Positions 8,107-16,881 of a DNA stretch of 18,130 nt are shown here, piece by piece. Every line of letters starts with the position of its first letter. Within the stretch, counting starts at the first letter, position 1. The position numbers and the translations under genes were made by a program. The notes under the pieces were generated by a model. It was not told the origin of the DNA and did no database searches. It worked only from the letters and a program-made list of their open reading frames with translations. Location of the stretch: NCBI GenBank assembly GCA_958430865.1, contig CAUDNR010001210.1, forward strand, positions 1-18,130, written 5' to 3'. This DNA comes from Entrophospora sp. SA101 (Eukaryota > Glomeromycota > Glomeromycetes > Entrophosporales > Entrophosporaceae).

Positions 8107-8135
8107 ATCTACTTCTATCACGTATCACGAATTAA
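8107..8135 (-). repeat. right copy of 29-bp inverted repeat
   Basis: Contains ATCTACTTCTATCACGTATC; inverted partner of 6700-6728. Confidence 0.75.
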
Positions 8136-8314
8136 ACTAAAAATCACAAAATTTTTTATTTGAAAAACGCACAAGAAACGTAGAGTATAAATTTTTATCT
8201 GCCGAGCGTATGTAAAAGTTTGATTTTTTAAAAGTAATAGAATATTATTCTTTTCTTATTTGAAAAACATCCCTTTTTTTTTTTTAGAAAAACATTATTT
8301 CACAAAAATTTTGC
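8136..8314. other. AT-rich spacer between the inverted-repeat unit and the CCAAT box
   Basis: No gene was seen. AAAACGCACAAGAAACG and GCCGAGCGTATG are brief GC-richer strings of unknown meaning. Confidence 0.3.
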
Positions 8315-8343
8315 AATTCAAATTAGCCAATCAGAAGTTCATA
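8315..8343 (+). repeat. 29-bp dispersed box with CCAAT core, copy 1
   Basis: Contains AATTAGCCAATCAGAAGTTC and matches 15603-15631 at 27 of 29 positions in the same orientation. CCAATCAG is the classic CBF/NF-Y binding core. It lies about 400 bp upstream of the N/Q-rich gene. Confidence 0.65.
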
Positions 8344-8478
8344 TCCCTCAATTAAAAAAAAAAATAATAAATAATAAATGTATGCTCATATTTACATAAA
8401 AATAGAGCGATGAGGGTGTTTTCCACAATATAAGTAAAATTAATAAAAGTTTCATTCTAAGGAAACATGAAAATCTTG

Positions 8479-8562
8479 TTACACATCTAAACTCGATAAG
8501 TCGGACATTTATTTTATTATAAAGTACTTTAAACAATTGACCTATCGGGTTTAGATGTGTAA
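8479..8562. repeat. 84-nt foldback: 24-bp inverted arms, 36-nt loop
   Basis: 8479-8502 (TTACACATCTAAACTCGATA...) and 8539-8562 (...CTATCGGGTTTAGATGTGTAA) are inverted copies that match at 22 of 24 positions, separated by 36 AT-rich bases. The size and near-perfect pairing resemble a small-RNA hairpin precursor or a minimal foldback transposon. It lies 176 bp upstream of the next start codon. Which, if either, is unknown. Confidence 0.8.
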
Positions 8563-8737
8563 TATTGAATTTATATGCAAAGTATTGGGTAAACTTTAAA
8601 CAGCATGCACAGTATGTGAAACGTGTAGTTATGGAATATTTGTTATTATTATTGTAATATTTAAACATAAATAATATAAACGAATATTTTATATAAATCT
8701 ATAAAAAATTCCATAAAAAAAAATCATAATTTAAAAA

Positions 8738-9262
8738 ATGGATGACCAAAATCATCAAAATTATTTTGAAAATATTGATACTGATTTCAATAATAACGAT
8801 AACTGGGTTAATGCTTTTAATAACCACAATCCTGTTAATCAAAATCTTGTTTCTACGAATCATCAAAACCTTGGAGACAATAATTACGTTCATCAAAACT
8901 CTGGAGGCGATAATTTCGATCACCAAAACAGCCAAAATACAGGAAATAATTACACTAATCAAAACTTTGGCGAAATTCTTCAAAGCATTGATAATTTCAA
9001 TCAAAATTCTAGTCATAATGATATCATTTACCAGAATCCAATTACTGCTACGAACATTAATCAACCAAATAATCCTTTCGGGATCGGGGAAGGTTCCTAT
9101 CAAAATGATTACTTTCAAAATTCTATTAATTCTATTATCACCATTGACCAAAACAATAACGAACAACTACTTGTTCACATAGAATCGCAACTTCGAAATA
9201 TCCAAAATGACATAAACCAAGTAATTCAATTTTTAAATTATAGTCGCAACAATAATAGATAA
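8738..9262 (+). CDS. Asn/Gln-rich prion-like protein, 174 aa, intronless
   Basis: A single open frame from ATG (context TTAAAAAATGG) to TAA. By my count Asn is 47 and Gln 20 of 174 residues (about 38% together), with many aromatic and Asp residues and few charged basic ones until the C-terminus. Residues ~41-80 contain a ten-residue imperfect repeat built on HQN or NQN (NHQNLGDNNY, VHQNSGGDNF, DHQNSQNTGN). Residues ~141-170 (NEQLLVHIESQLRNIQNDIN and on) look like an amphipathic coiled-coil helix. There is no signal peptide or membrane segment. Such composition is typical of proteins that self-assemble or form condensates; that role is inferred. I recognise no family. The overlapping open frames on both strands look like shadows caused by the composition. 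Confidence 0.65.
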   Translation: MDDQNHQNYFENIDTDFNNNDNWVNAFNNHNPVNQNLVSTNHQNLGDNNYVHQNSGGDNFDHQNSQNTGNNYTNQNFGEILQSIDNFNQNSSHNDIIYQNPITATNINQPNNPFGIGEGSYQNDYFQNSINSIITIDQNNNEQLLVHIESQLRNIQNDINQVIQFLNYSRNNNR

Positions 9263-10937
9263 TTATGACATCGATTAATTCATTGGTTTATTTTTTCTAT
9301 TAATTTGAATTTTTTTCGAATTGTATTTATATTTTTTTTGTAACTCCAGTTGGATTAATCGTAAATATATAATAAATAATAAACCAGACCTTTTAAATTT
9401 CATTAATGTATTCAGTAAGAAGGAAATTTCATTAGAAAAGAGCCATATACCCTAAAAATTGAAAATATGTAGATTACTATTGGTTTGAGGACAATTTTTA
9501 CTAAACAAAGTAGTATATACGGCTTCGCATTCTACGTAAAAAGTTGCATATATTGGTATTAACTCAAAATTACTTTTTTTTTCACGGTATGGATGGACCA
9601 TTTCTCCATATATATTTTTAAAAATTTAAAGGAGTAAAAAAAATACAATGGCATCTATCATATATTGTATATCTGAAATTTGTAGACATAACCTGGTATG
9701 CAGTATATAATCTAACGCTATATGATGTGTATGCATTATGATTTATTTGAAGTTATTTAAGTCAAATACAAATGTTTAAGAAATCAAATATAAAACAAAT
9801 TCATATACTTGTTGCATTATATATTTTTATTATTATCTACGTAGTATCGAGAGTTTGAGAAATGGTTATTATAGATAAAATATTATCTCATCGTGTTAAT
9901 ATTTATAGATTCAAATATTGAAGCTCCTAATGAATAACAACAACACAATAAGATCGTCAGGATTAAGTGCGTACAAATGGAAGGTAAAAAATTCCGACCA
10001 GGCTCATTAGTTGCAAGATTATGTTTATAATTTATACCACAGGCGTAAATTGATAGAGAGAAAATAAGAATGCCAAGTTTTTACTGTATTTGATTCTTTA
10101 TCGAAACAAAAATAATATAAATAAATAATAAAGATAATTTTTTATCTATAAAAAATGGAAAATATTATCCCAAGTTTTTATCGGTATTTGAAAACAACTT
10201 GAATTTTCTCAAACTTCAAACCATTTGTTCTTTGTAAATATTTTAATATCATAACTTGTTCTATAAAAAAATTTTATACTGAAAATATACTGAAAACACA
10301 TGGAAAATAAATACACGGATTTTTTACAAAATAATTAAACAGAAATGATGAAAAATACAACACGGAACGATTAGCATATTAATGTTAATATGGATAATAC
10401 ACCAAATTTGTATCTATATATTTAATATATTTTCGGGGATACGAAATTTCAATAAATACTAATGCAATTTGTAGAAGAGTTGGATTTCTCAGAAATGAAC
10501 TATATATTAATATCATTGATCGAGAGAACCGGATTAAATTTCGATAATTTTCTTATATACCTAGAAAAGTATCTCATATATATAAAAAATTATTTTTATC
10601 AGTTATCAGTATAAAAGGGCTATTTTTATTATCAGTTAATTAATTATCTCACATTTCCGTTTCAATTCCACACTTACAAGCTACTATAAATGACATCATG
10701 GAAAAAATCCAGATTGCTCATTTGCCAATTGCTTGCTTTTATGAATAAACTGAATTTTTATGGAGTGTCATTTTTTACAGGGGGAAAATTTTGGAGTCAA
10801 AGTTGAGTTGTGAAAGTTAAATTAAATAACCAAAGAAAAAAATAGAATGGAATAAGTATTGATCTAGACAAAAAGTTGGCAAGTACAATCGAAGGCATTG
10901 TGACATCTTTGTAATCAATAATAATACTAGAATATGA
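9263..10937. other. long gene-free AT-rich stretch
   Basis: Nothing coding, no RNA gene and no long repeat could be supported over 1.7 kb. Reading frames are closed by stops in all frames. Small strings of mixed composition (AGATCGTCAGGATTAAGTGC near 9951) have no evident function. Confidence 0.45.
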
Positions 10938-11318
10938 TTTGATGCTACTACAGAAATTAAATATACACAATCAGGAATAGAGCAGATTCAGATTGGCCAT
11001 ACATTAAAAAACCATCTAAAAACTATAAATGACTTAAAAGTCACATACAGTATATATAAAGTTTTAAGAAAAAATTTTTTAAAACTTCACTAAATTGTTG
11101 AGCACTACCAAGAATCATTACACAGCCCAAATGCATTAATCACAAAAAATTATCAGTTTGTAGCACTGAAGATTATACATATAAAATCCCATGCTTCCAG
11201 ATTTTTTAGAACTTTATCAATTAAAAAAAAAATTTTTTTTGATGTGGAATTTTTTAATGATTGCTCTAAAACCTATATAATAATAATATGCTTCAAAATT
11301 TTATTTGTGGTAATTTAA
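10938..11318 (+). pseudogene. possible decayed coding segment with one internal stop
   Basis: One plus frame is open from just after a TGA at 10935-10937 to a TAA at 11316-11318, with a single internal TAA at 11091-11093: about 125 codons with one stop in very AT-rich DNA. The first half has a balanced composition (TEIKYTQSGIEQIQIGHTLK). There is no ATG and no recognisable domain. It could be chance. Confidence 0.18.
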
Positions 11319-12107
11319 GATCTTTTGATTCTCTGATATAATTTCTATTATGTGATTCTGGATTTTTTTTTAAAAATTAACACACTGTATATTTAATATA
11401 TTAGGTATTGTCCACACCCTCATTAGTCTTCTTTATTTATAGAAAAGTATTTTTATAATTAAAAACAATAATAATAACAATAAATTAAAACCAAAAAGTG
11501 ATCCATTGTTTACCTTTCAATAGTAGCTAAAATATTTTAAAAAAAAACTTTCACCCATTCTATTTATTAAAATAAGAGAAATACAAAAGACAAATACAAG
11601 TAGTTCATTTCATAATACAATTGGGATTATGAATGAAGAATAAATCTACTTGTAGTTTGTATTTATCTTAACTTGATAAAAAGAATGAATCAAAGCTTTT
11701 TCATAATTTCTATAATTGTACTGCTTAAATTTTGAAAAAAAATATAAGTTTCTTAATTTCCAAAGAATCTTTTATACATGTGTATTGATGATATCTTCTT
11801 AATTGATTATTAGTTAAAGAGGGAATAATGAAAGAAAGTTTGATGATTAGTAGGAAAGAGGAAGTGAAATATATATTTTGTAATCTTAATATTAGAATAC
11901 TAATAGTAATTTCATCTTCTTATTAATATATATAAAATTATTAGTTAATGAATAATAAAAATATGAATTATGAATAAATAAATTTAAAAGAACTTACAAA
12001 ATTTACATACGAAATATATAATTTATAAATTAATATATATATATATATAATAATAATTGATTAACTTTTCATTATTATTATTATCATGATCATTCCTTTT
12101 TCTCCTG
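11319..12107. other. gene-free spacer downstream of the RNase III gene
   Basis: AT-rich. AACACACTGTAT near 11383 repeats a Tc1/mariner-like end string also seen at 2393. A TA dinucleotide run lies at about 12032-12048. No gene was seen. Confidence 0.4.
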
Positions 12108-13379
12108 CTACGAGTACATCATTTTTGTAACGATAACTTTTCTTGCATTGGGATTCAATACAGCCTCATCTTTGACAGTCATTTGATTTTTATTGTATCC
12201 AGAATTAGAATACATGTGTGGAAGTTTTTCAAGAGCATTTTTATTGGAATCGGCCACTTGAAGTGGGATATCAGATTTACTACGAAAATTTACAGAAGCA
12301 TTGGAATTGGGTTCATGTTCATTGTTGTTGATAAATGGATTAGAGTAAATGGATTCATTTCTGTATATTTTTTCAAGAGCATTGTTGGCAGCAGCTTTTC
12401 TGGCATTTTTTGTATTAGATCCAGTTCCAACACCATAAACGTCATTGTTGATAAACACTTGAAACGTGAATTCAGGATTAGATTTAAAAGCAATGGAATG
12501 AACTTCCTTGTATTCGGGGATTTTACCTCCCCTTCTTTGATAATAGATTTGTAGAGTGTTAATAGGTTCAGTTATATTATCGTCTATGTTGAAATTCAGA
12601 TGACTTCTTAGTGCATCTATAGCAGCTTTTTTTTTCGCTTCTTTCTTATTACCTCCACTCCCCTTACCAATAATCTCATCATTCAGCATAACTTCATAAG
12701 CGAACGTAGGATTGCAAACTGGATATGAGACACCAAGTTCATCCACTGGTTTGTATGATGGTATTCCTAAACCTCTACGTTGAGACCAAGTTTGTAATTT
12801 ATTGATAGAGTCCAGATAATCTTTATTAGAAATACTTGAATCGATAGGTCCAATTCCATTTAATTTTTGAGTTATTTCATTAATCTCCTCTTGTTCCATG
12901 TTTTCTTTACTTGCTATTTCTTTTATGGCTGGTTCCAGGAATTGTCTCAAATATTCGGATACCTCTTTATAATTTTTACCACAATCCAAAAATACAGCAC
13001 CAATATATGCTTCAAACGCATCCTCTATAAATTTTTCCTTGTATCTAGAACCTTCAGCCAAAGCGCCAATTCCCAATCTCAACAAATTTGGCAGGCCTAT
13101 CGAAAATCCAAATTTTGCTAAAGATTTTTTGCAAACTAGTTTTGACTTTATGGCAGTTAATTTTCCTTCATTATAATCGGGAAATTTCTCATACAAATAA
13201 TCAATTACCAAAAAACTAATAACAGAATCACCCAACAATTCTAATCTTTCGTTATATGGACCAGCTGTCAGTAAATTTTCTTGTGCGTATGTTTTATGAG
13301 TGATTGCTTCCAATAAATATTTTTCATTAATAAATGTTCTTTGTGGAATATTCAAATATATATCATTTTCCATTGCCAT
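12108..13379 (-). CDS. class I ribonuclease III with two dsRNA-binding domains
   Basis: A single 423-codon frame without introns. The RNase III domain spans roughly residues 10-155, with the signature NERLELLGDS (E44, E47, D51) and the second metal-binding motif EDAFEAYIGAVFLD (D120, E123). All acidic residues needed for the two-metal cleavage reaction are present. dsRNA-binding domain 1 is ~190-262 (LQTWSQRRGLGIPSY, then GSGGNKKEAKKKAAIDAL) and domain 2 is ~272-340 (LQIYYQRRGGKIPEY, then GTGSNTKNARKAAANNALEK). The last ~80 residues are Asn/Ser-rich and unstructured. Bacterial class I enzymes are ~225 aa with one dsRNA-binding domain, so the second domain and the tail are additions. There is no PAZ or helicase domain, so it is not a Dicer. 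It should cut dsRNA, in rRNA processing or RNA silencing. An alternative start two codons downstream makes little difference. Confidence 0.93.
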   Translation of the reverse strand: MAMENDIYLNIPQRTFINEKYLLEAITHKTYAQENLLTAGPYNERLELLGDSVISFLVIDYLYEKFPDYNEGKLTAIKSKLVCKKSLAKFGFSIGLPNLLRLGIGALAEGSRYKEKFIEDAFEAYIGAVFLDCGKNYKEVSEYLRQFLEPAIKEIASKENMEQEEINEITQKLNGIGPIDSSISNKDYLDSINKLQTWSQRRGLGIPSYKPVDELGVSYPVCNPTFAYEVMLNDEIIGKGSGGNKKEAKKKAAIDALRSHLNFNIDDNITEPINTLQIYYQRRGGKIPEYKEVHSIAFKSNPEFTFQVFINNDVYGVGTGSNTKNARKAAANNALEKIYRNESIYSNPFINNNEHEPNSNASVNFRSKSDIPLQVADSNKNALEKLPHMYSNSGYNKNQMTVKDEAVLNPNARKVIVTKMMYS

Positions 13380-13698
13380 GTTTATATTTCTACTTGATAA
13401 ATAAAATAACGAATATGAAAATGAAATTATTAACGTTTTTTTTTTTATCCTTTTTTTAACAGAGATGATATAAATAAATGTGTATTTTTTTTCCCTCTAT
13501 ATGTATCGATTTGGTAAGGAAAAATGGCTTCATAGTTTTTTTTTTATGTTGATTTACAAAAATGCTTTCCTTTTAGAATCATAGTTTCCTTCTATATATG
13601 TTAATATTAATATTAAAATTAGAAAAGTTTTACCATTATGGTGGTGATCTTTAAATAATGGGCGTGGGGGTGATTTTTAATACAAAATTTTTAATTCG
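13380..13698 (-). promoter_or_regulatory. upstream region of the RNase III gene
   Basis: AT-rich 5' flank with poly-T runs (13435-13446, 13450-13457). No distinct promoter motif could be assigned. GGGCGTGGGGGTG at about 13660-13672 is a G-rich string that stands out from the background. Confidence 0.3.
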
Positions 13699-13896
13699 TC
13701 ACTCGCAGGATTTATAGAGCAAAATATTGGCGACCAAATCAACACCTGCCTTGCAAGCTTTAAGATTGGATTTTTCTAAAACATCGTTTCGACCATGTAA
13801 ATCCAGGAGGTGAAACGACGTGGTAGTTTTCTCTAGGGATGTCCACCGAAAACCTTCCCTTTTCGATAGTGAAAGTAATTTCAAACATTCACAAGA
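13699..13896 (-). pseudogene. unrecognised coding fragment
   Basis: A minus-strand frame is open from after a TGA to a stop at 13699. It has normal amino-acid composition (SKREGFRWTSLEKTTTSFHL, then ACKAGVDLVANILLYKSCE) and lies in a patch clearly richer in G+C than its flanks. It has no ATG; the first usable codon is TTG. It is probably the last exon or remnant of a gene. I recognise no family. Confidence 0.35.
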
Positions 13897-14042
13897 TCAT
13901 ACCGAAATTCAAAACCTAAACCTATATTTGACCAAAAATCGTTTAATTCTTTTTTGACTATCAAAAATATAATCACAAATCATTATCAAATTTTTATAAT
14001 TAACCCTAGTTTTTTTTCTAAATTCAAACCTTTTTTTTTTCT

Positions 14043-14171
14043 AGCCGAAAACTATGTGAAGATTATGAAAATAATGAAATAGATAATCATCATGCGGTTT
14101 CAAATTCTGATTTTCCAAGTGTCACGAAGGATTTGAGGAAATCATTCATATCGATAAAGAAATTGATTTGA
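14043..14171 (+). pseudogene. unrecognised coding-like fragment preceded by a splice-acceptor-like tract
   Basis: After a long T run and CTAG at 14041-14044, the plus strand is open to a TGA at 14169-14171. It reads SRKLCEDYENNEIDNHHAVS and then NSDFPSVTKDLRKSF. The T-tract plus AG looks like a 3' splice site, so this could be a terminal exon. No upstream exon was identified. Confidence 0.25.
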
Positions 14172-14493
14172 TGGGAGTAATATGTGTTATATATATTAAA
14201 TGTGCTATGAGACAGAGGTCCATAAAATAAAAAATAAATAAGAGATTTTGTGAACACGGAGACATGTAAATTGAAGATTAAGTGGAAATTTAAGTATTTT
14301 TAACTTCAAATTAAAAATGCCCAATTTTTGTACAAGTGGTAGAAAAAAGTACATTCGTACATTTTTGCAAACAATTAGTTTTTTTTTAGAGATGTTAAAT
14401 TGCTCATTAGTTTAGTTTAGGTTCGGCTCAACCCAGTTTTAGAGTTCAAGCAGATTAAACTTTTTTAAAAAACAGATTTTTGACAACCATAGT
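14172..14493. other. spacer
   Basis: No gene was seen. AGGTTCGGCTCAACCCAG at about 14420 is a GC-richer string without an assigned role. Confidence 0.3.
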
Positions 14494-14670
14494 TTATGCG
14501 AATGTTGCATTTGGATGCTTTTGCCTAAAATCCCACTTAATTCCAGTTTCTTTGAGACAAAGCTCACAATTGACAAATTTCGAATCATCATCTTGTGACA
14601 TATTTTCATTTAGCATAATATTATCATTTGTGATGTTTGTATAATTATCAATATAAAAACTACATTGGTA
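14494..14670 (-). CDS. small putative Cys-containing protein or exon
   Basis: The minus strand is open over 58 codons to a TAA at 14496-14494; the first in-frame ATG at 14616 gives 40 residues. The end reads KFVNCELCLKETGIKWDFRQ followed by KHPNATFA, with a C-x2-C pair and a downstream His that would fit half of a zinc finger. The composition is coding-like. An ATG in another frame at 14699 could supply an upstream exon, but no splice pair joins the two cleanly. It may be a remnant. Confidence 0.3.
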   Translation of the reverse strand, partial: YQCSFYIDNYTNITNDNIMLNENMSQDDDSKFVNCELCLKETGIKWDFRQKHPNATFA

Positions 14671-14987
14671 TTATATTTTAGAATTTGTTCTTCAGTCATG
14701 TTGTAATTTATTAAAACAAAAATTATCATCATTATTTTGGGACTAATAGACTCAAATTCATTAATTATCTAAAAAACATAGATAATAATTTTATAGTTCA
14801 AGTGGTTGGCTATGTATATAAAATTTCTTTGTTGATTGTTTTTGAATAAAAATTTTTTTAAATCTAGAAACAGAAAAATTTATATACAATTTGGGTAATT
14901 AATGAACAAATTTAGAGGAATTATATAAGAAATTTTCTTGAGCATGTGCTTCAAACATACTCTGCCGATAAATCATACTATTTATCC
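14671..14987. other. AT-rich spacer
   Basis: No gene, RNA or long repeat was seen. Confidence 0.35.
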
Positions 14988-15362
14988 TTAAAGTATAATT
15001 GAAAGCGCGTTTCCAACAGATATTAAAAATATTAATTGAATTTTGTATTCAAACTCAGTTATGATCCAAAGCAAATTAGCATCCCTAATTTTAAGTATCT
15101 CTTGTAAAAAATAAGCAGGAAATGAGTAGAAATAAGTATCTAACCTTTTAGTAGGGAAGAGCATAGCCAAAATATGATTTATTGGATCTTGGCCAAAAAA
15201 TTTTAAACTGATAAATAAAATTTTTATTTTGATAAATAAGAAATAGTGGAAGAAATCTCTGCTCCGCCCAGAAATCATCGTCGAATTTAATAGGCCAATT
15301 TTAATGATATCGGATGTTACAAAAGTTATCAATTGAAGAGTATCTACTTTGTTTGGCGGGAT
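14988..15362 (-). CDS. hypothetical protein or exon
   Basis: The minus strand is open for 124 codons from just after TTTTTTTAG (a good splice-acceptor string) to a stop at 14988. It begins IPPNKVDTLQLITFVTSDII, with several hydrophobic stretches (HYFLFIKIKILFI; LIFLISVGNALSIIL) that could be membrane segments. There is no start ATG at the 5' end; the first in-frame ATG is internal, in the STMISGRSRD stretch. The length is well above chance in this composition, but no family is recognised. Confidence 0.28.
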   Translation of the reverse strand: MPPNKVDTLQLITFVTSDIIKIGLLNSTMISGRSRDFFHYFLFIKIKILFISLKFFGQDPINHILAMLFPTKRLDTYFYSFPAYFLQEILKIRDANLLWIITEFEYKIQLIFLISVGNALSIIL

Positions 15363-15580
15363 CTAAAAAAAGTATTTTGAGGAAAAAGGAAATAGACTGC
15401 GATTAAATTATATTCCATTTATTGTTACTATGAAAGTAAATAATAAGCGTATAGAGGAACAGAATTTGCAGAATAGTTTATATACAAACTTGTTCGTTAA
15501 TATTAGGTATTAGTGAATTGTGTGATCGTTTTGTCTCAAATACTGTCATTTCATTGTTTTATTGGGTCTGGGTCTGCGTC
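15363..15580. other. spacer
   Basis: AT-rich; no upstream exon for the minus-strand frame could be assigned with confidence. Confidence 0.25.
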
Positions 15581-15612
15581 AATTTGAAATTCACGCGCGT
15601 GAAATTCAAATT
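15581..15612. repeat. 32-bp near-perfect palindrome centred on ACGCGCGT
   Basis: AATTTGAAATTCACGCG and its inverted partner read outward from a CGCG core; 30 of 32 positions are self-complementary. It runs directly into the second copy of the CCAAT box. CG-rich cores are rare in this sequence. Confidence 0.85.
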
Positions 15613-15631
15613 AACCAATCAGAATTTCATA
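15603..15631 (+). repeat. 29-bp dispersed box with CCAAT core, copy 2
   Basis: Contains ATTAACCAATCAGAATTTCA; 27 of 29 positions match 8315-8343. It overlaps the right arm of the palindrome. Confidence 0.65.
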
Positions 15632-15899
15632 GCATAATGGACACTCATTTTGTGCAACAGTCATTTAGTCAGGCGGTTACACAGAGCCCGTTGCTTCTGA
15701 AACTTCACTAGAATATAGCTGTAGCCTCTCTAAGTCCAGATCATCAGCAAGATCAAAATTATCTCACACTTTTATAATCAAACTTTTGCAAGAACTTTCA
15801 CCATAACATATGTTATGTTGATCATTTTTTTGTGATCTGCAACAGTGTCCACTATGCTGATATTTTCTGTGAATCAATGAATTTTTCCAATTTTCTTTT
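15632..15899. other. spacer with a small palindrome
   Basis: No gene was assigned. CATAACATATGTTATG at 15802-15817 is a perfect 16-bp palindrome of unknown meaning. Confidence 0.3.
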
Positions 15900-16436
15900 T
15901 TCGTAAGTCATCTCCGATTTAATTTTCCGCGATCCATAAAATCACTTGATGTAGATATAAATAATTCAAAAAATCATGGTGTACAACCAAAAAATGCAGT
16001 TTGGCAACATTTTGAATGTTATCCTTCAAAACATCCAGGACATTTCGGAGCCAAATGCAAAACATGTAATTATAAATGGAGTAATAAAGTTGTAAATAAA
16101 CTGCAAGTCCATTTAGTACATGAATGTGAATATATCAAAAAAGATTTATGTATATTGTTGCAGAAAGAGATAGTGAAAGTGAATCTTTGGAAAATGTAGC
16201 ATATAAAGCAAATACACAATCACTTGCTAATTTTTGGGATAAAGATGAGATATTATTAAAAAATGTGCAGAAATTATTGATCATTCAATTTTAAAGGCTT
16301 TTGTGACTTGTGGTACCCAAAAGTATTTGGTTTTGATGCAATTCCTGAAATTTCACCTTCACCAAATTATGTAAAAAATTATTATTTTTTAAAAACTTTA
16401 TTAATAATGAGTGATAATAATAATAAGCAAAAATAA
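15900..16436 (+). pseudogene. hAT-family transposase N-terminal part with BED zinc finger, frameshifted
   Basis: The first frame gives PKNAVWQHFECYPSKHPGHF, then AKCKTCNYKWS and LQVHLVHECEY: a BED-type zinc finger (C-x2-C, then H-x4-C), the DNA-binding module at the start of hAT transposases. A frame change gives ANTQSLANFWDKDE, another gives CAEIIDHSILKAFVTCG, and a third gives PKVFGFDAIPEISPSPNYVK up to about 16436. These are the expected next segments of hAT proteins. The gene is broken by three shifts and lacks the catalytic RNase H-like core and the C-terminal dimerisation region, so it is dead. Confidence 0.75.
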
Positions 16437-16881
16437 AAAATAAAGACTAAGAATATTTGTTTGGTTTGGGATTTTTAGGAGTTTCGAATCAAGAAAATAA
16501 TTGCTGAAATAACTGTTTGCAAAATTTACTTTTAAAATGGAAACGGACACAATACCTTTTATGTTGATTACGATTTTGCTTTATCCATAATTTCATTAAA
16601 GAATTTTGCTATACCCCAAATAGTCACCACTTATTAAAACTCGTCCAAATTTTCAAAAACTCTATCAAGATCAGAAGTTACCTCAATATAAATAATCTGG
16701 TTTACTCTTGATGTTTTTTCCCTTAGGGAGAGATTCTTTTTTGGAAAAAAATTAAGTTTTTAATTTTTAATTTTAATTATAATTATTATTAATAAAACTT
16801 CATAAAAAAAATTTATTTTTATCACATATACTATAATTACATTTTTTTTTATTATCAATTTTTTTTCTTTGAATAAATAAT
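16437..16881 (+). promoter_or_regulatory. upstream region of the hemocyanin-like gene
   Basis: No gene was seen. The last 140 bp are nearly pure A/T with long T runs up to the start codon, as is common for promoters in this sequence. No specific element was identified. Confidence 0.3.

Larger units (their letters stand above)
6700..8135. mobile_element. candidate DNA transposon bounded by 29-bp inverted repeats
   Basis: 6700-6728 and 8107-8135 are inverted copies that match at 27 of 29 positions; the shared core is GTGATACGTGA plus AGAAGTAGAT. The unit is 1436 bp. Inside are three tandem ~180-220-bp repeats and a minus-strand coding relic that starts 149 bp from the right repeat. No clear target duplication was found, so the true boundaries may lie further out. 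The left repeat overlaps the last recognisable codons of the upstream transposase-like pseudogene, so the two may be nested or parts of one element. Confidence 0.5.

Noticed and set aside
8348..8668. 106-codon minus-strand frame
   Set aside because: It runs through both arms of the foldback and has a low-complexity start and end; no coding character.
8699..9182. Long Ile/Leu-rich frames on both strands over the N/Q-rich gene
   Set aside because: AAT/CAA/ATT-rich DNA yields Ile/Asn/Leu-rich frames in several registers; only the plus frame at 8738 has repeats and a structured C-terminus.
12183..13121. Plus-strand and alternate minus-strand frames over the RNase III gene
   Set aside because: They are shadows of a fully recognised 423-codon gene.
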